Positions 17,542 through 29,900 of a stretch of DNA of 49,835 nt are shown here, piece by piece. Below the pieces are notes generated by a model. It was given only the letters and a program-made list of their open reading frames with translations. It ran no database searches and was not told the DNA's origin. A program made the translations under genes and the position numbers. Source of the stretch: Cryptomeria japonica (lineage: Eukaryota > Streptophyta > Pinopsida > Cupressales > Cupressaceae); assembly GCF_030272615.1 (NCBI RefSeq), contig NW_026729180.1, forward strand, positions 107,501 through 157,335, given 5' to 3'. Position 1 is the stretch's first letter. Each line of letters opens with the position of its first letter.

Positions 17542-18953
17542 TTTGATGCGCTGCCTTCACTAATTTCCAGAAAAGGCAAAAAAAAGAAAAAAATGAGATT
17601 TTAAAATTTCCGTTTTGAAAGATAGTGAAAAAAACGGAACGCGGGTGCCATCTTGAGCCCGCCCTGGTGTGCAGCCCAGGCAAGTTGTGCGCACCAAGGC
17701 ACCCACCCTGGCCAAGGTGGGTCACGGGGTGGGTCCTAGGGTGGGTAACGGGGTGGGTACTAAGGTGCGTGCCAAGGTGGGTCATAGGGTGGGTGCCAAG
17801 GTGGGCACCAGGGTGGGTGTGCACCAACCCTAGCCAGGGTAGGTCACGGGGTGGTTGTCGGGGTGGGCGTCAAGGAGCCAAGGTGGGTGGCAAGTAGCCA
17901 AGTTGCGTGCCAAGGTGGGTGTCGGGGTGGGTGCCAAGGATCCAAGGTGGGTGCCAAGGAACCAAGGTGGGTGTCTGGGTGGGTGCCGAGGTGGGAGCCA
18001 GGGTGGGTCCCAAGGTGAGTGCAAAGGTGGGTGCCAGGGTCAAGGTGAGTGCCAATGTGGGTTCCAAGGTGCCAGGGTCAGGGTGAGTGCCAATGTGGGT
18101 TCAAAGGTGCTAAGTTGGGTGCGAGGTTGGGTGCGAGGGTGGGTGGGTGCCAAGGTGTGCTAGGTGGAAGCCCGGGTGGGTCGGCATCCCATGGGTGTCG
18201 AGTTGGGTGCCTGATGGGTGCTTCTTGTCAAGTTTTAGTCGTCGGGACTCATTTCGAGCCTTAGAGGTCGTTTCTTGTCCGGTTGCCCTGTCTTCGACCT
18301 GGGAACCCAATTTTGGTCCTCGGGTCCCATTTTTTTTTGTCTCGCATCCCACTTTTGGCCTGTGGCCTTTTCGGGGTCGATTCTCGTTTTGGGCATCAGA
18401 GCATGTTTCTTCTCCTAAAACCCAATATTTGTTTATTAAGTCTCGGAACACATTTTTGTTCTCGTGGACCCATCATGGGTCTTGGAACGCATTTGTGGTC
18501 CTTGGGTCCCATTTTGCATCCCGAAACTTGTGTTTTGGTGCTTGATCCCTATTTTGGGTGCCCACCTTGCACCAAGTGCGCACCCGGGGCAAACCGAGCG
18601 CCTTGGTGCACCGGGGCAAGATCGAGCGTGCACCCGAGGCGCCCCGAACATGCACCAAGGTGCACTCGGCCCACATGTGAGCGCAGGTCGTTGCGCCCGA
18701 GGTGGTGTGTGGGCACCGCGTTGCAGACGGGACACTGCACGCACACGACGCCCCCTCCAGGTGCACGCACGTAGGCCGGGCCGGGTGCACACCCGACGCC
18801 CTAGCAAGGTGCGCGCACCCGGGCAGGGCTCACACTTGGCGAACGGGGCGCACTTCGCGAGGGAGGGTGTGCACCTCGACGGGGGTGGGTGGCCGGGGTG
18901 GATTCGCACGTGGGTCGCGGTTTGCTAAGTACACACTGCGACAAGCTCATAAC

Positions 18954-19072
18954 GGGTGCGATCATACCAGCGTTAGTGCACCGGATCCCATCAGAACTCC
19001 GCAGTTAAGCGCGCTTGGGCCGGAGTAGTACTGGGATGGGTGACCTCCCGGGAAGTCCCGGTGTTGCACCCT
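18954..19072 (+). rRNA. 5S rRNA: 5S ribosomal RNA gene, copy 2
   Basis: Identical to copy 1 over the whole gene, with intact A box, GTAGTA intermediate element and C box. It lies 7923 bp downstream of copy 1 on the same strand. The upstream flank, including C at -1, is unchanged. Expected to be transcribed by RNA polymerase III if the chromatin is open; activity cannot be judged from sequence. Confidence 0.98.
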
Positions 19073-19077
19073 TTTTT
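19072..19077 (+). terminator. Pol III T-run terminator of 5S copy 2
   Basis: TTTTTT directly after GCACCC, followed by AGTTTTTCACC (A in place of G compared with the other units). Confidence 0.9.
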
Positions 19078-22000
19078 AGTTTTTCACCGGGCGTCGCAAT
19101 GCTATTTGAATAAACCTTTTGCCCGTTTGCGTTCTCGTCGGGGCCGGGCCGGGCCGGGGTGCGCTGCCCGCACTACCGCGCGCGCGGGGGCGACACCGAG
19201 CGCGCACCCGAGGCGCCCCGAGCACACAGGCCACGGTGCAACCCGGGCGTTGTGCGCGCACCCCGGTGCGCCCGAGGTGCTGCGCGCGCACCCAGGTGAA
19301 ATCGGTGTGCACCTCGGCCAGTGCGCGCTCGGTCGAGTCGCGCACGTTGGCCAAGGTGCACGGTGATGTTTCTTACTCTAAGGTTCCGCACCAGACGCCC
19401 GGGACAGGTGAGCGAAGCTGGGCGGGGCCGGGTGCGCGGCCGGGGCAGGTGCACGCAGCTGGAGAGAGCTTTGGAGCACACTTCGGAGCGCACCAATGAT
19501 GCGCTCCATTCAAAAGTTTCCTGAAAAGGCAAAAAAAGTTGAGATTATAGAATTTCCCACTTGAGAGATTGTAAAAAAAAAAAATTTAAAATGAAGGAAA
19601 CGCGGGTGCCAAGGTGTGCGCAGCCCAGCCAAGGTGTGCGCACCAAGGCGCCCACCCTGGCGAAGGTGCACGCAAGGTGCGCACCCGAGGCAAACCGGAC
19701 AATTAACCCAACTTTCGACTTCGCGCGCACCTTGGAGCGCACTTCGGAGCGCTCCTTGGTGCGCACCAATCTTGGGCACCTCGGAGTGCACCATGGCGCC
19801 CACCAAGGTGCGCACCCGGGGCAAACCGAGCTCCGACTTCGTGCGCACCTTGGAGCGCACGAAAGGTGCGCACCATGGCGCCCACCAAGGTGCGCAGCCC
19901 AGCCAAGGCGTGCGCATCAAGGTGCGCACCCTGGCGAAGGTGCGCACCCGGGGCAAACCGAGCTCCGACTTCGTGCGCACCTTGGAGCGCACAAAAGGTG
20001 CGCAACCCAGCCAAGGTGTGCGCACCCCGGTCAAACCGAGCTCCGAATCGTGCGCACCAGAGGTGCACGCCATCGTGCGCACCTTGGAGCACACTTCGGA
20101 GCCCTCCTTGGTGCGCGCCGATGTTGCGCACCTCGGAGCGCACCCGGGGAAAACAATGCAATTAACCCGACTTTCGACTTCGTGGGCACCTCGGAGCGCT
20201 CTCGGGTTCGCACCTCGGAGCACACCGAGGTGCGCACCTTTGATGCGCTGCCTTCACCAATTTCCAGAAAAGGCAAGAAAACATTGAGAAGGTGTGCGCA
20301 CCGAGGTGCCCACCCTGGCGAAGGTGCACGCGAGGTGCGCACCCGGGGCAAACCGGGCTCCGACTTCGTGCACGCCGCACCTTGGAGCACACTTCGGAGC
20401 GCTCCTTGGTGCGCACCAGGGCGCGCAACCCAGCCGAGGTGCCCACCCCGGCGAAGGTGCACGCGAGGTGCGCACCCGGGGCAAACCGGGCTCCGACTTC
20501 GTGCACGCCATGGTGCCCACCGCGGCGAAGGTGCACGCGAGGTGCGCACCCGGGGCAAACCGGGCTCCGACTTCGTGCACGCCGCACCTTGGAGCACACT
20601 TCGGAGCGCTCCTTGGTGCGCACCATGGTGCCCACCAGGGCGCGCAACCCCGCCGAAGGTGCACGCGAGGTGCGCACCCGGGGCAAACCGGGCTCCGACT
20701 TCGTGCACGCCGCACCTTGGAGCACACTTCGGAGCGCTCCTTGGTGCGCACCATGGTGCCCACCAGGGCGCGCAACCCCGCCGAAGGTGCACGCGAGGTG
20801 CGCACCCGGGGCAAACCGGGCTCCGACTTCGTGCACGCCATGGTGCGCACCGCGGCGAAGGTGCGCACCCGGGGCAAACCGGGCTCCGACTTCGTGCACG
20901 CCGCACCTTGGAGCACACTTCGGAGCGCTCCTTGGTGCGCACCAGGGCGCGCAACCCAGCCGAGGTGCCCACCCCGGCGAAGGTGCACGCGAGGTGCGTA
21001 CCCGGGGCAAACCGGGCTCCGACTTCGTGCACGCCGCACCTTGGAGCACACTTCGGAGCGCTCCTTGGTGCGCACCATGGTGCCCACCAGGCCGCGCAAC
21101 CCAGCCAAGGTGTGCGCACCAAGGTGCACGCGAGGTGCGCACCCGGGGCAAACCGGGGTCCGACTTCGTGCACGCCGCACCTTGGAGCACACATCGGGGC
21201 GCTCCCGGGTTCGCACCGGCGTTGCGCACCGTGGTGGGCACCTCGGAGCACACCAAGGTGGGCAGCGAGGTGCGCACCTTTGATGCGATGCCTTCACTAA
21301 TTTCCATAAAAGGCAAAAAAAAAACGAGATTTTAAAATTTCCGTTTTGAAAGATAGTGAGAAAAAGGGAATGCTGGTGCCATCTTGAGCCCGCCCTGGTG
21401 CGCAGCCCAGCCAAGGTGTGCGCACCAAGGTGCCCACCCTGGCGAAGGTGCGCGCCCGGGCAATTAACCCAACTTCCAACTTCGCGCGCGCCAGGGTGGG
21501 AGCGCACCCAACAACCGGGCCTGGGAAGAGCCAATGCGAGAAACCCCACCAAACGCTCTGACAAAAAAAGAGGGGGCGCTCCAGTAACCCCGCTTCGGAG
21601 CGCACCCTGGGCAAACCCAGCCAAGGTGCCCACCCCGGCCAAGGTGCAGGCGAGGTGCGCACCCGGGGCAAACCGGGCTCCGACAACGTGCACGCCGCAC
21701 CTTGGAGCACACTTCGTAGCGCTCCCGGGTGCGCACCTCAGAGCACACCAAGGTGGGCAGCGAGGTGCGCACCTTTGATGCGCTGCCTTCACTAATTTCC
21801 AGAAAAGGCAAAAAAAAAAGGAGATTTTAAAATTTCCGTTTTGAAAGATAGTGAAAAAAACGGAACGCGCGTGCCATCTTGAGCCCGCCCTGGTGCGCAG
21901 CCCAGGTAAGGTGCCCACCCTGGCAAAGGTGCGCACCCGGGCAATTAACCCTACTTCCGACTTCGTGCGCGCCAGGGTGGCAACCGGGCCTCGGAAGAGC

Positions 22001-25000
22001 CAATGCGAGAAACCCCACCAAACGCTCCGACAAAAAAAGAGGCGGCGCTCCAATAACCCCGCTTCGGAGCGCAGCCGGGGCAAACCCAGCCAAGGTGCCC
22101 ACCCCGACGAAGGTGCACGCGAGGTGCGCACCCGGGGCAAACCGGGCTCCGACAACGTGCACGCAGCACCTTGGAGCACACTTCGAAGCACTCCCGGGTG
22201 CCCACCGGCGTTGCGCACCGTGGTGGGCAGCGAGGTGCGCACCTTTGATGCGCTGCCTTCACTAATTTCCAGAAAAAGGCAAAAAAAAATGAGATTTTAA
22301 AATTTCCGTTTTGAAAGATAGTGAAAAAAAAGGAACGCGGGTGCCATCTTGAGCCCGCCCTGGTGCGCAGCCCAGGCAAGGCATGCGCACCAAGGTGCCC
22401 ACCCGAGGTGCACACCCGGGGCAAACCGGGCTCCGACTTCGTGCAGGCCGCACCTTGGAGCACACTTCGGAGCGCTCCTTGGTGCGCACCATGGTGCCCA
22501 CCAGGGCGCGCAACCCAGCCAAGGTCTGCACACTAAGGTGCCCACCCCGGCGAAGGTGCACGCGAGGTGCGCACCCGGGGCAAACCGGGCTCCGACTTCG
22601 TGCACGCCATGGTGCCCACCGCGGCGAAGGTGCACGCGAGGTGCGCACCCGGGGCAAACCGGGCTCCGACTTCGTGCACGCCGCACCTTGGAGCACACTT
22701 CGGAGCGCTCCTTGGTGCGCACCATGGTGCCCACCAGGGCGCGCAACCCAGCCAAGGTGTGCGCACCAAGGTGCACGCGAGGTGCGCACCCGGGGCAAAC
22801 CGGGGTCCGACTTCGTGCACGCCGCACCTTGGAGCACACATCGGAGCGCTCCCAGGTTCGCACCAGCGTTGCGCACCTTTGATGCGCTGCCTTCACTAAT
22901 TTCCAGAAAAGGCAAAAAAAAACGATATTTTAAAATTTCCGTTCTGAAAGATAGTGAAAAAAACGGAACGCGGGTGCCATCTTGAGCCCTTCCTGGTGCG
23001 CAGCCCAGGCAAGTTGTGCGCACCAAGGTGCCCACCCTGGCGGAGGTGCGCGCCCGGGGCAAACCGGGCTCCGACTTCGTGCACTGCATGGTGCCCACCA
23101 AGGCGCGCAACCCAGCCAAGGTGCCCACCGCAGCGAAGGTGCACGCGAGGTGCACACCCGGGGCAAACCGGGCTCCGACTTCGTGCACGCCGCACCTTGG
23201 AGCACACTTCAGAGCGCTCCTTGGTGCGCACCAGGGCGCGCAACCCAGCCGAGGTGCCCACCCCGGCGAAGGTGCACGCGAGGTGCGCACCCGGGGCAAA
23301 CCGGGCTCCGACTTCGTGCACGCCGCACCTTGGAGCACACTTCGGAGCGCTCCTTGGTGCGCACCATGGTGCCCACCAGGCCGCGCAACCCAGCCAAGGT
23401 GTGCGCACCAAGGTGCACGCGAGGTGCGCACCCGGGGCAAACCGGGGTCCGACTTCGTGCACGCCGCACCTTGGAGCACACATCGGGGCGCTCCCGGGTT
23501 CGCACCGGCGTTGCGCACCGTGGTGGGCACCTCGGAGCACACCAAGGTGGGCAGCGAGGTGCGCACCTTTGATGCGATGCCTTCACTAATTTCCATAAAA
23601 GGCAAAAAAAAAACGAGATTTTAAAATTTCCGTTTTGAAAGATAGTGAGAAAAAGGGAATGCTGGTGCCATCTTGAGCCCGCCCTGGTGCGCAGCCCAGC
23701 CAAGGTTTGCGCACCAAGGTGCCCACCCTGGCGAAGGTGCGCGCCCGGGCAATTAACCCAACTTCCAACTTCGCGCGCGCCAGGGTGGGAGCGCACCCAA
23801 CAACCGGGCCTGGGAAGAGCCAATGCGAGAAACCCCACCAAACTCTCTGACAAAAAAAGAGGGGGCGCTCCAGTAACCCCGCTTCGGAGCGCACCCTGGG
23901 CAAACCCAGCCAAGGTGCCCACCCCGGCCAAGGTGCAGGCGAGGTGCGCACCCGGGGCAAACCGGGCTCCGACAACGTGCACGCCGCACCTTGGAGCACA
24001 CTTCGTAGCGCTCCCGGGTGCGCACCTCAGAGCACACCAAGGTGGGCAGCGAGGTGCGCACCTTTGATGCGCTGCCTTCACTAATTTCCAGAAAAGGCAA
24101 AAAAAAAAGGAGATTTTAAAATTTCCGTTTTGAAAGATAGTGAAAAAAACGGAACGCGCGTGCCATCTTGAGCCCGCCCTGGTGCGCAGCCCAGGTAAGG
24201 TGCCACCCTGGCAAAGGTGCGCACCCGGGCAATTAACCCTACTTCCGACTTCGTGCGCGCCAGGGTGGCAACCGGGCCTCGGAAGAGCCAATGCGAGAAA
24301 CCCCACCAAACGCTCCGACAAAAAAAGAGGCGGCGCTCCAATAACCCCGCTTCGGAGCGCAGCCGGGGCAAACCAAGCCAAGGTGCCCACCCCGACGAAG
24401 GTGCACGCGAGGTGCGCACCCGGGGCAAACCGGGCTCCGACAACGTGCACGCAGCACCTTGGAGCACACTTCGAAGCACTCCCGGGTGCCCACCGGCGTT
24501 GCGCACCGTGGTGGGCAGCGAGGTGCGCACCTTTGATGCGCTGCCTTCACTAATTTCCAGAAAAAGGCAAAAAAAAATGAGATTTTAAAATTTCCGTTTT
24601 GAAAGATAGTGAAAAAAAAGGAACGCGGGTGCCATCTTGAGCCCGCCCTGGTGCGCAGCCCAGGCAAGGCATGCGCACCAAGGTGCCCACCCGAGGTGCA
24701 CACCCGGGGCAAACCGGGCTCCGACTTCGTGCAGGCCGCACCTTGGAGCACACTTCGGAGCGCTCCTTGGTGCGCACCATGGTGCCCACCAGGGCGCACC
24801 CGAGGCAAACCGGGCTCCGACTTCGTGCACGCCGCACCTTGGAGCACACATCGGAGCGCTCCCAGGTTCGCACCAGCGTTGCGCACCTTTGATGCGCTGC
24901 CTTCACTAATTTCCAGAAAAGGCAAAAAAAAACGATATTTTAAAATTTCCGTTCTGAAAGATAGTGAAAAAAACGGAACGCGGGTGCCATCTTGAGCCCT

Positions 25001-26812
25001 TCCTGATGCGCAGCCCAGGCAAGTTGTGCGCACCAAGGTGCCCACCCTGGCGGAGGTGCGCGCCCGGGGCAAACCGGGCTCCGACTTCGTGCACTGCATG
25101 GTGCCCACCAAGGCGCGCAACCCAGCCAAGGTGCCCACCGCAGCGAAGGTGCACGCGAGGTGCGCACCCGAGGTGCACACCCGGGGCAAACCGGGCTCCG
25201 ACTTCGTGCACGCCGCACCTTGGAGCACACTTCAGAGCGCTCCTTGGTACGCACCAGGGCGCGCAACCCAGCCAAGGTGCTCACCCCGGCGAAGGTGCAC
25301 GCGAGGTGCGCACCCGGGGCAAACCGGGCTCGGACTTCGTGCACGCCGCACCTTGGAGCACACATCGGAGCGCTCCCGGGTTCGCACCAGCATTGCGCAC
25401 CTTTGATGCGCTGCCTTCACTAATTTCCAGAAAAGGCAAAAAAAAGAAAAAAATGAGATTTTAAAATTTCCGTTTTGAAAGATAGTGAAAAAAACGGAAC
25501 GCGGGTGCCATCTTGAGCCCGCCCTGGTGTGCAGCCCAGGCAAGTTGTGCGCACCAAGGCACCCACCCTGGCCAAGGTGGGTCACGGGTGGGTCCTAGGG
25601 TGGGTAACGGGGTGGGTACTAAGGTGCGTGCCAAGGTGGGTCATAGGGTGGGTGCCAAGGTGGGCACCAGGGTGGGTGTGCACCAACCCTAGCCAGGGTA
25701 GGTCACGGGGTGGTTGTCGGGGTGGGCGTCAAGGAGCCAAGGTGGGTGGCAAGTAGCCAAGTTGCGTGCCAAGGTGGGTGTCGGGGTGGGTGCCAAGGAT
25801 CCAAGGTGGGTGCCAAGGAACCAAGGTGGGTGTCTGGGTGGGTGCCGAGGTGGGAGCCAGGGTGGGTCCCAAGGTGAGTGCAAAGGTGGGTGCCAGGGTC
25901 AAGGTGAGTGCCAATGTGGGTTCCAAGGTGCCAGGGTCAGGGTGAGTGCCAATGTGGGTTCAAAGGTGCTAAGTTGGGTGCGAGGTTGGGTGCGAGGGTG
26001 GGTGGGTGCCAAGGTGTGCTAGGTGGAAGCCCGGGTGGGTCGGCATCCCATGGGTGTCGAGTTGGGTGCCTGATGGGTGCTTCTTGTCAAGTTTTAGTCG
26101 TCGGGACTCATTTCGAGCCTTAGAGGTCGTTTCTTGTCCGGTTGCCCTGTCTTCGACCTGGGAACCCAATTTTGGTCCTCGGGTCCCATTTTTTTTTGTC
26201 TCGCATCCCACTTTTGGCCTGTGGCCTTTTCGGGGTCGATTCTCGTTTTGGGCATCAGAGCATGTTTCTTCTCCTAAAACCCAATATTTGTTTATTAAGT
26301 CTCGGAACACATTTTTGTTCTCGTGGACCCATCATGGGTCTTGGAACGCATTTGTGGTCCTTGGGTCCCATTTTGCATCCCGAAACTTGTGTTTTGGTGC
26401 TTGATCCCTATTTTGGGTGCCCACCTTGCACCAAGTGCGCACCCGGGGCAAACCGAGCGCCTTGGTGCACCGGGGCAAGATCGAGCGTGCACCCGAGGCG
26501 CCCCGAACATGCACCAAGGTGCACTCGGCCCACATGTGAGCGCAGGTCGTTGCGCCCGAGGTGGTGTGTGGGCACCGCGTTGCAGACGGGACACTGCACG
26601 CACACGACGCCCCCTCCAGGTGCACGCACGTAGGCCGGGCCGGGTGCACACCCGACGCCCTAGCAAGGTGCGCGCACCCGGGCAGGGCTCACACTTGGCG
26701 AACGGGGCGCACTTCGCGAGGGAGGGTGTGCACCTCGACGGGGGTGGGTGGCCGGGGTGGATTCGCACGTGGGTCGCGGTTTGCTAAGTACACACTGCGA
26801 CAAGCTCATAAC

Positions 26813-26931
26813 GGGTGCGATCATACCAGCGTTAGTGCACCGGATCCCATCAGAACTCCGCAGTTAAGCGCGCTTGGGCCGGAGTAGTACTGGGATGGGT
26901 GACCTCCCGGGAAGTCCCGGTGTTGCACCCT
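26813..26931 (+). rRNA. 5S rRNA: 5S ribosomal RNA gene, copy 3
   Basis: Identical to copies 1 and 2. It starts 7859 bp after copy 2; the shorter step comes from the 63-bp loss in unit 2 plus the single-base loss at the start of unit 3. Internal control region and helix I are intact. Confidence 0.98.
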
Positions 26932-26936
26932 TTTTT
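26931..26936 (+). terminator. Pol III T-run terminator of 5S copy 3
   Basis: TTTTTT directly after GCACCC. Confidence 0.9.
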
Positions 26937-29900
26937 AGTTTTTCGCCGGGCGTCGCAATGCTATTTGAATAAACCTTTTGCCCGTTTGCGTTCTCGTCGG
27001 GGCCGGGCCGGGCCGGGGTGCGCTGCCCGCACTACCGCGCGCGCGGGGGGCGACACCGAGCGCGCACCCGAGGCGCCCCGAGCACACAGGCCACGGTGCA
27101 ACCCGGGCGTTGTGCGCGCACCCCGGTGCGCCCGAGGTGCTGCGCGCGCACCCAGGTGAAATCGGTGTGCACCTCGGCCAGTGCGCGCTCGGTCGAGTCG
27201 CGCACGTTGGCCAAGGTGCACGGTGATGTTTCTTACTCTAAGGTTCCGCACCAGACGCCCGGGACAGGTGAGCGAAGCTGGGCGGGGCCGGGTGCGCGGC
27301 CGGGGCAGGTGCACGCAGCTGGAGAGAGCTTTGGAGCACACTTCGGAGCGCACCAATGATGCGCTCCATTCAAAAGTTTCCTGAAAAGGCAAAAAAAGTT
27401 GAGATTATAGAATTTCCCACTTGAGAGATTGTAAAAAAAAAAAATTTAAAATGAAGGAAACGCGGGTGCCAAGGTGTGCGCAGCCCAGCCAAGGTGTGCG
27501 CACCAAGGCGCCCACCCTGGCGAAGGTGCACGCAAGGTGCGCACCCGAGGCAAACCGGACAATTAACCCAACTTTCGACTTCGCGCGCACCTTGGAGCGC
27601 ACTTCGGAGCGCTCCTTGGTGCGCACCAATCTTGGGCACCTCGGAGTGCACCATGGCGCCCACCAAGGTGCGCACCCGGGGCAAACCGAGCTCTGACTTC
27701 GTGCGCACCTTGGAGCGCACGAAAGGTGCGCACCATGGCGCCCACCAAGGTGCGCAGCCCAGCCAAGGCGTGCGCATCAAGGTGCGCACCCTGGCGAAGG
27801 TGCGCACCCGGGGCAAACCGAGCTCCGACTTCGTGCGCACCTTGGAGCGCACAAAAGGTGCGCAACCCAGCCAAGGTGTGCGCACCCCGGTCAAACCGAG
27901 CTCCGAATCGTGCGCACCAGAGGTGCACGCCATCGTGCGCACCTTGGAGCACACTTCGGAGCCCTCCTTGGTGCGCGCCGATGTTGCGCACCTCGGAGCG
28001 CACCCGGGGAAAACAATGCAATTAACCCGACTTTCGACTTCGTGGGCACCTCGGAGCGCTCTCGGGTTCGCACCTCGGAGCACACCGAGGTGCGCACCTT
28101 TGATGCGCTGCCTTCACCAATTTCCAGAAAAGGCAAGAAAACATTGAGAAGGTGTGCGCACCGAGGTGCCCACCCTGGCGAAGGTGCACGCGAGGTGCGC
28201 ACCCGGGGCAAACCGGGCTCCGACTTCGTGCACGCCGCACCTTGGAGCACACTTCGGAGCGCTCCTTGGTGCGCACCAGGGCGCGCAACCCAGCCGAGGT
28301 GCCCACCCCGGCGAAGGTGCACGCGAGGTGCGCACCCGGGGCAAACCGGGCTCCGACTTCGTGCACGCCATGGTGCCCACCGCGGCGAAGGTGCACGCGA
28401 GGTGCGCACCCGGGGCAAACCGGGCTCCGACTTCGTGCACGCCGCACCTTGGAGCACACTTCGGAGCGCTCCTTGGTGCGCACCATGGTGCCCACCAGGG
28501 CGCGCAACCCCGCCGAAGGTGCACGCGAGGTGCGCACCCGGGGCAAACCGGGCTCCGACTTCGTGCACGCCGCACCTTGGAGCACACTTCGGAGCGCTCC
28601 TTGGTGCGCACCATGGTGCCCACCAGGGCGCGCAACCCCGCCGAAGGTGCACGCGAGGTGCGCACCCGGGGCAAACCGGGCTCCGACTTCGTGCACGCCA
28701 TGGTGCGCACCGCGGCGAAGGTGCGCACCCGGGGCAAACCGGGCTCCGACTTCGTGCACGCCGCACCTTGGAGCACACTTCGGAGCGCTCCTTGGTGCGC
28801 ACCAGGGCGCGCAACCCAGCCGAGGTGCCCACCCCGGCGAAGGTGCACGCGAGGTGCGTACCCGGGGCAAACCGGGCTCCGACTTCGTGCACGCCGCACC
28901 TTGGAGCACACTTCGGAGCGCTCCTTGGTGCGCACCATGGTGCCCACCAGGCCGCGCAACCCAGCCAAGGTGTGCGCACCAAGGTGCACGCGAGGTGCGC
29001 ACCCGGGGCAAACCGGGGTCCGACTTCGTGCACGCCGCACCTTGGAGCACACATCGGGGCGCTCCCGGGTTCGCACCGGCGTTGCGCACCGTGGTGGGCA
29101 CCTCGGAGCACACCAAGGTGGGCAGCGAGGTGCGCACCTTTGATGCGATGCCTTCACTAATTTCCATAAAAGGCAAAAAAAAAACGAGATTTTAAAATTT
29201 CCGTTTTGAAAGATAGTGAGAAAAAGGGAATGCTGGTGCCATCTTGAGCCCGCCCTGGTGCGCAGCCCAGCCAAGGTGTGCGCACCAAGGTGCCCACCCT
29301 GGCGAAGGTGCGCGCCCGGGCAATTAACCCAACTTCCAACTTCGCGCGCGCCAGGGTGGGAGCGCACCCAACAACCGGGCCTGGGAAGAGCCAATGCGAG
29401 AAACCCCACCAAACGCTCTGACAAAAAAAGAGGGGGCGCTCCAGTAACCCCGCTTCGGAGCGCACCCTGGGCAAACCCAGCCAAGGTGCCCACCCCGGCC
29501 AAGGTGCAGGCGAGGTGCGCACCCGGGGCAAACCGGGCTCCGACAACGTGCACGCCGCACCTTGGAGCACACTTCGTAGCGCTCCCGGGTGCGCACCTCA
29601 GAGCACACCAAGGTGGGCAGCGAGGTGCGCACCTTTGATGCGCTGCCTTCACTAATTTCCAGAAAAGGCAAAAAAAAAAGGAGATTTTAAAATTTCCGTT
29701 TTGAAAGATAGTGAAAAAAACGGAACGCGCGTGCCATCTTGAGCCCGCCCTGGTGCGCAGCCCAGGTAAGGTGCCCACCCTGGCAAAGGTGCGCACCCGG
29801 GCAATTAACCCTACTTCCGACTTCGTGCGCGCCAGGGTGGCAACCGGGCCTCGGAAGAGCCAATGCGAGAAACCCCACCAAACGCTCCGACAAAAAAAGA

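Larger units (their letters stand above)
12316..17650 (+). repeat. Interspersed ~100-bp A/T-rich boxes in unit 1
   Basis: Boxes begin TTTGATGCG at 12316 (truncated), 13356, 13851, 14321, 14955, 15708, 16203, 16672, 17028 and 17542. Each continues through CTTCACTAATTTCC, GAAAAGGC plus an A run, GATTTTAAAATTTCCG, GAAAGATAGTGA and CCATCTTGAGCCC. A diverged relative sits at about 11575-11690. They are the only A/T-rich points in an otherwise very GC-rich 6 kb. In several boxes TTCCGTTTT pairs with AAAACGGAA across a 14-nt loop; other boxes have substitutions that break the pairing. Nothing shows that they are mobile elements: no target duplications or coding region. Confidence 0.85.
9776..17698 (+). 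repeat. 5S macrosatellite unit 1 (7923 bp)
   Basis: First complete unit; its 5S gene starts 1255 bp in. The joint to the next copy is at the CACCCACCCTGGCC motif (9777 here, 17700 in unit 2). Unit-specific bases include A at 13974, T at 14896 and T at 16124, where the other units have G, C and C. The left neighbour is the unrepeated part of the G-rich array, so this is the left edge of the amplified region. Confidence 0.97.
17699..25558 (+). repeat. 5S macrosatellite unit 2 (7860 bp)
   Basis: It has the same order as unit 1. It lacks 63 bp at about 23323, exactly one short-form GTGCGCACC module, and has A instead of G at 19086 just after the 5S terminator. The 5S gene is again 1255 bp from the joint. 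Confidence 0.97.

Noticed and set aside
11571-17698. SINE or other poly(A)-tailed retroelements suggested by the A runs in the boxes
   Set aside because: The boxes have no tRNA-like A/B box head and no target site duplications, and they always sit at the same place in the larger module.
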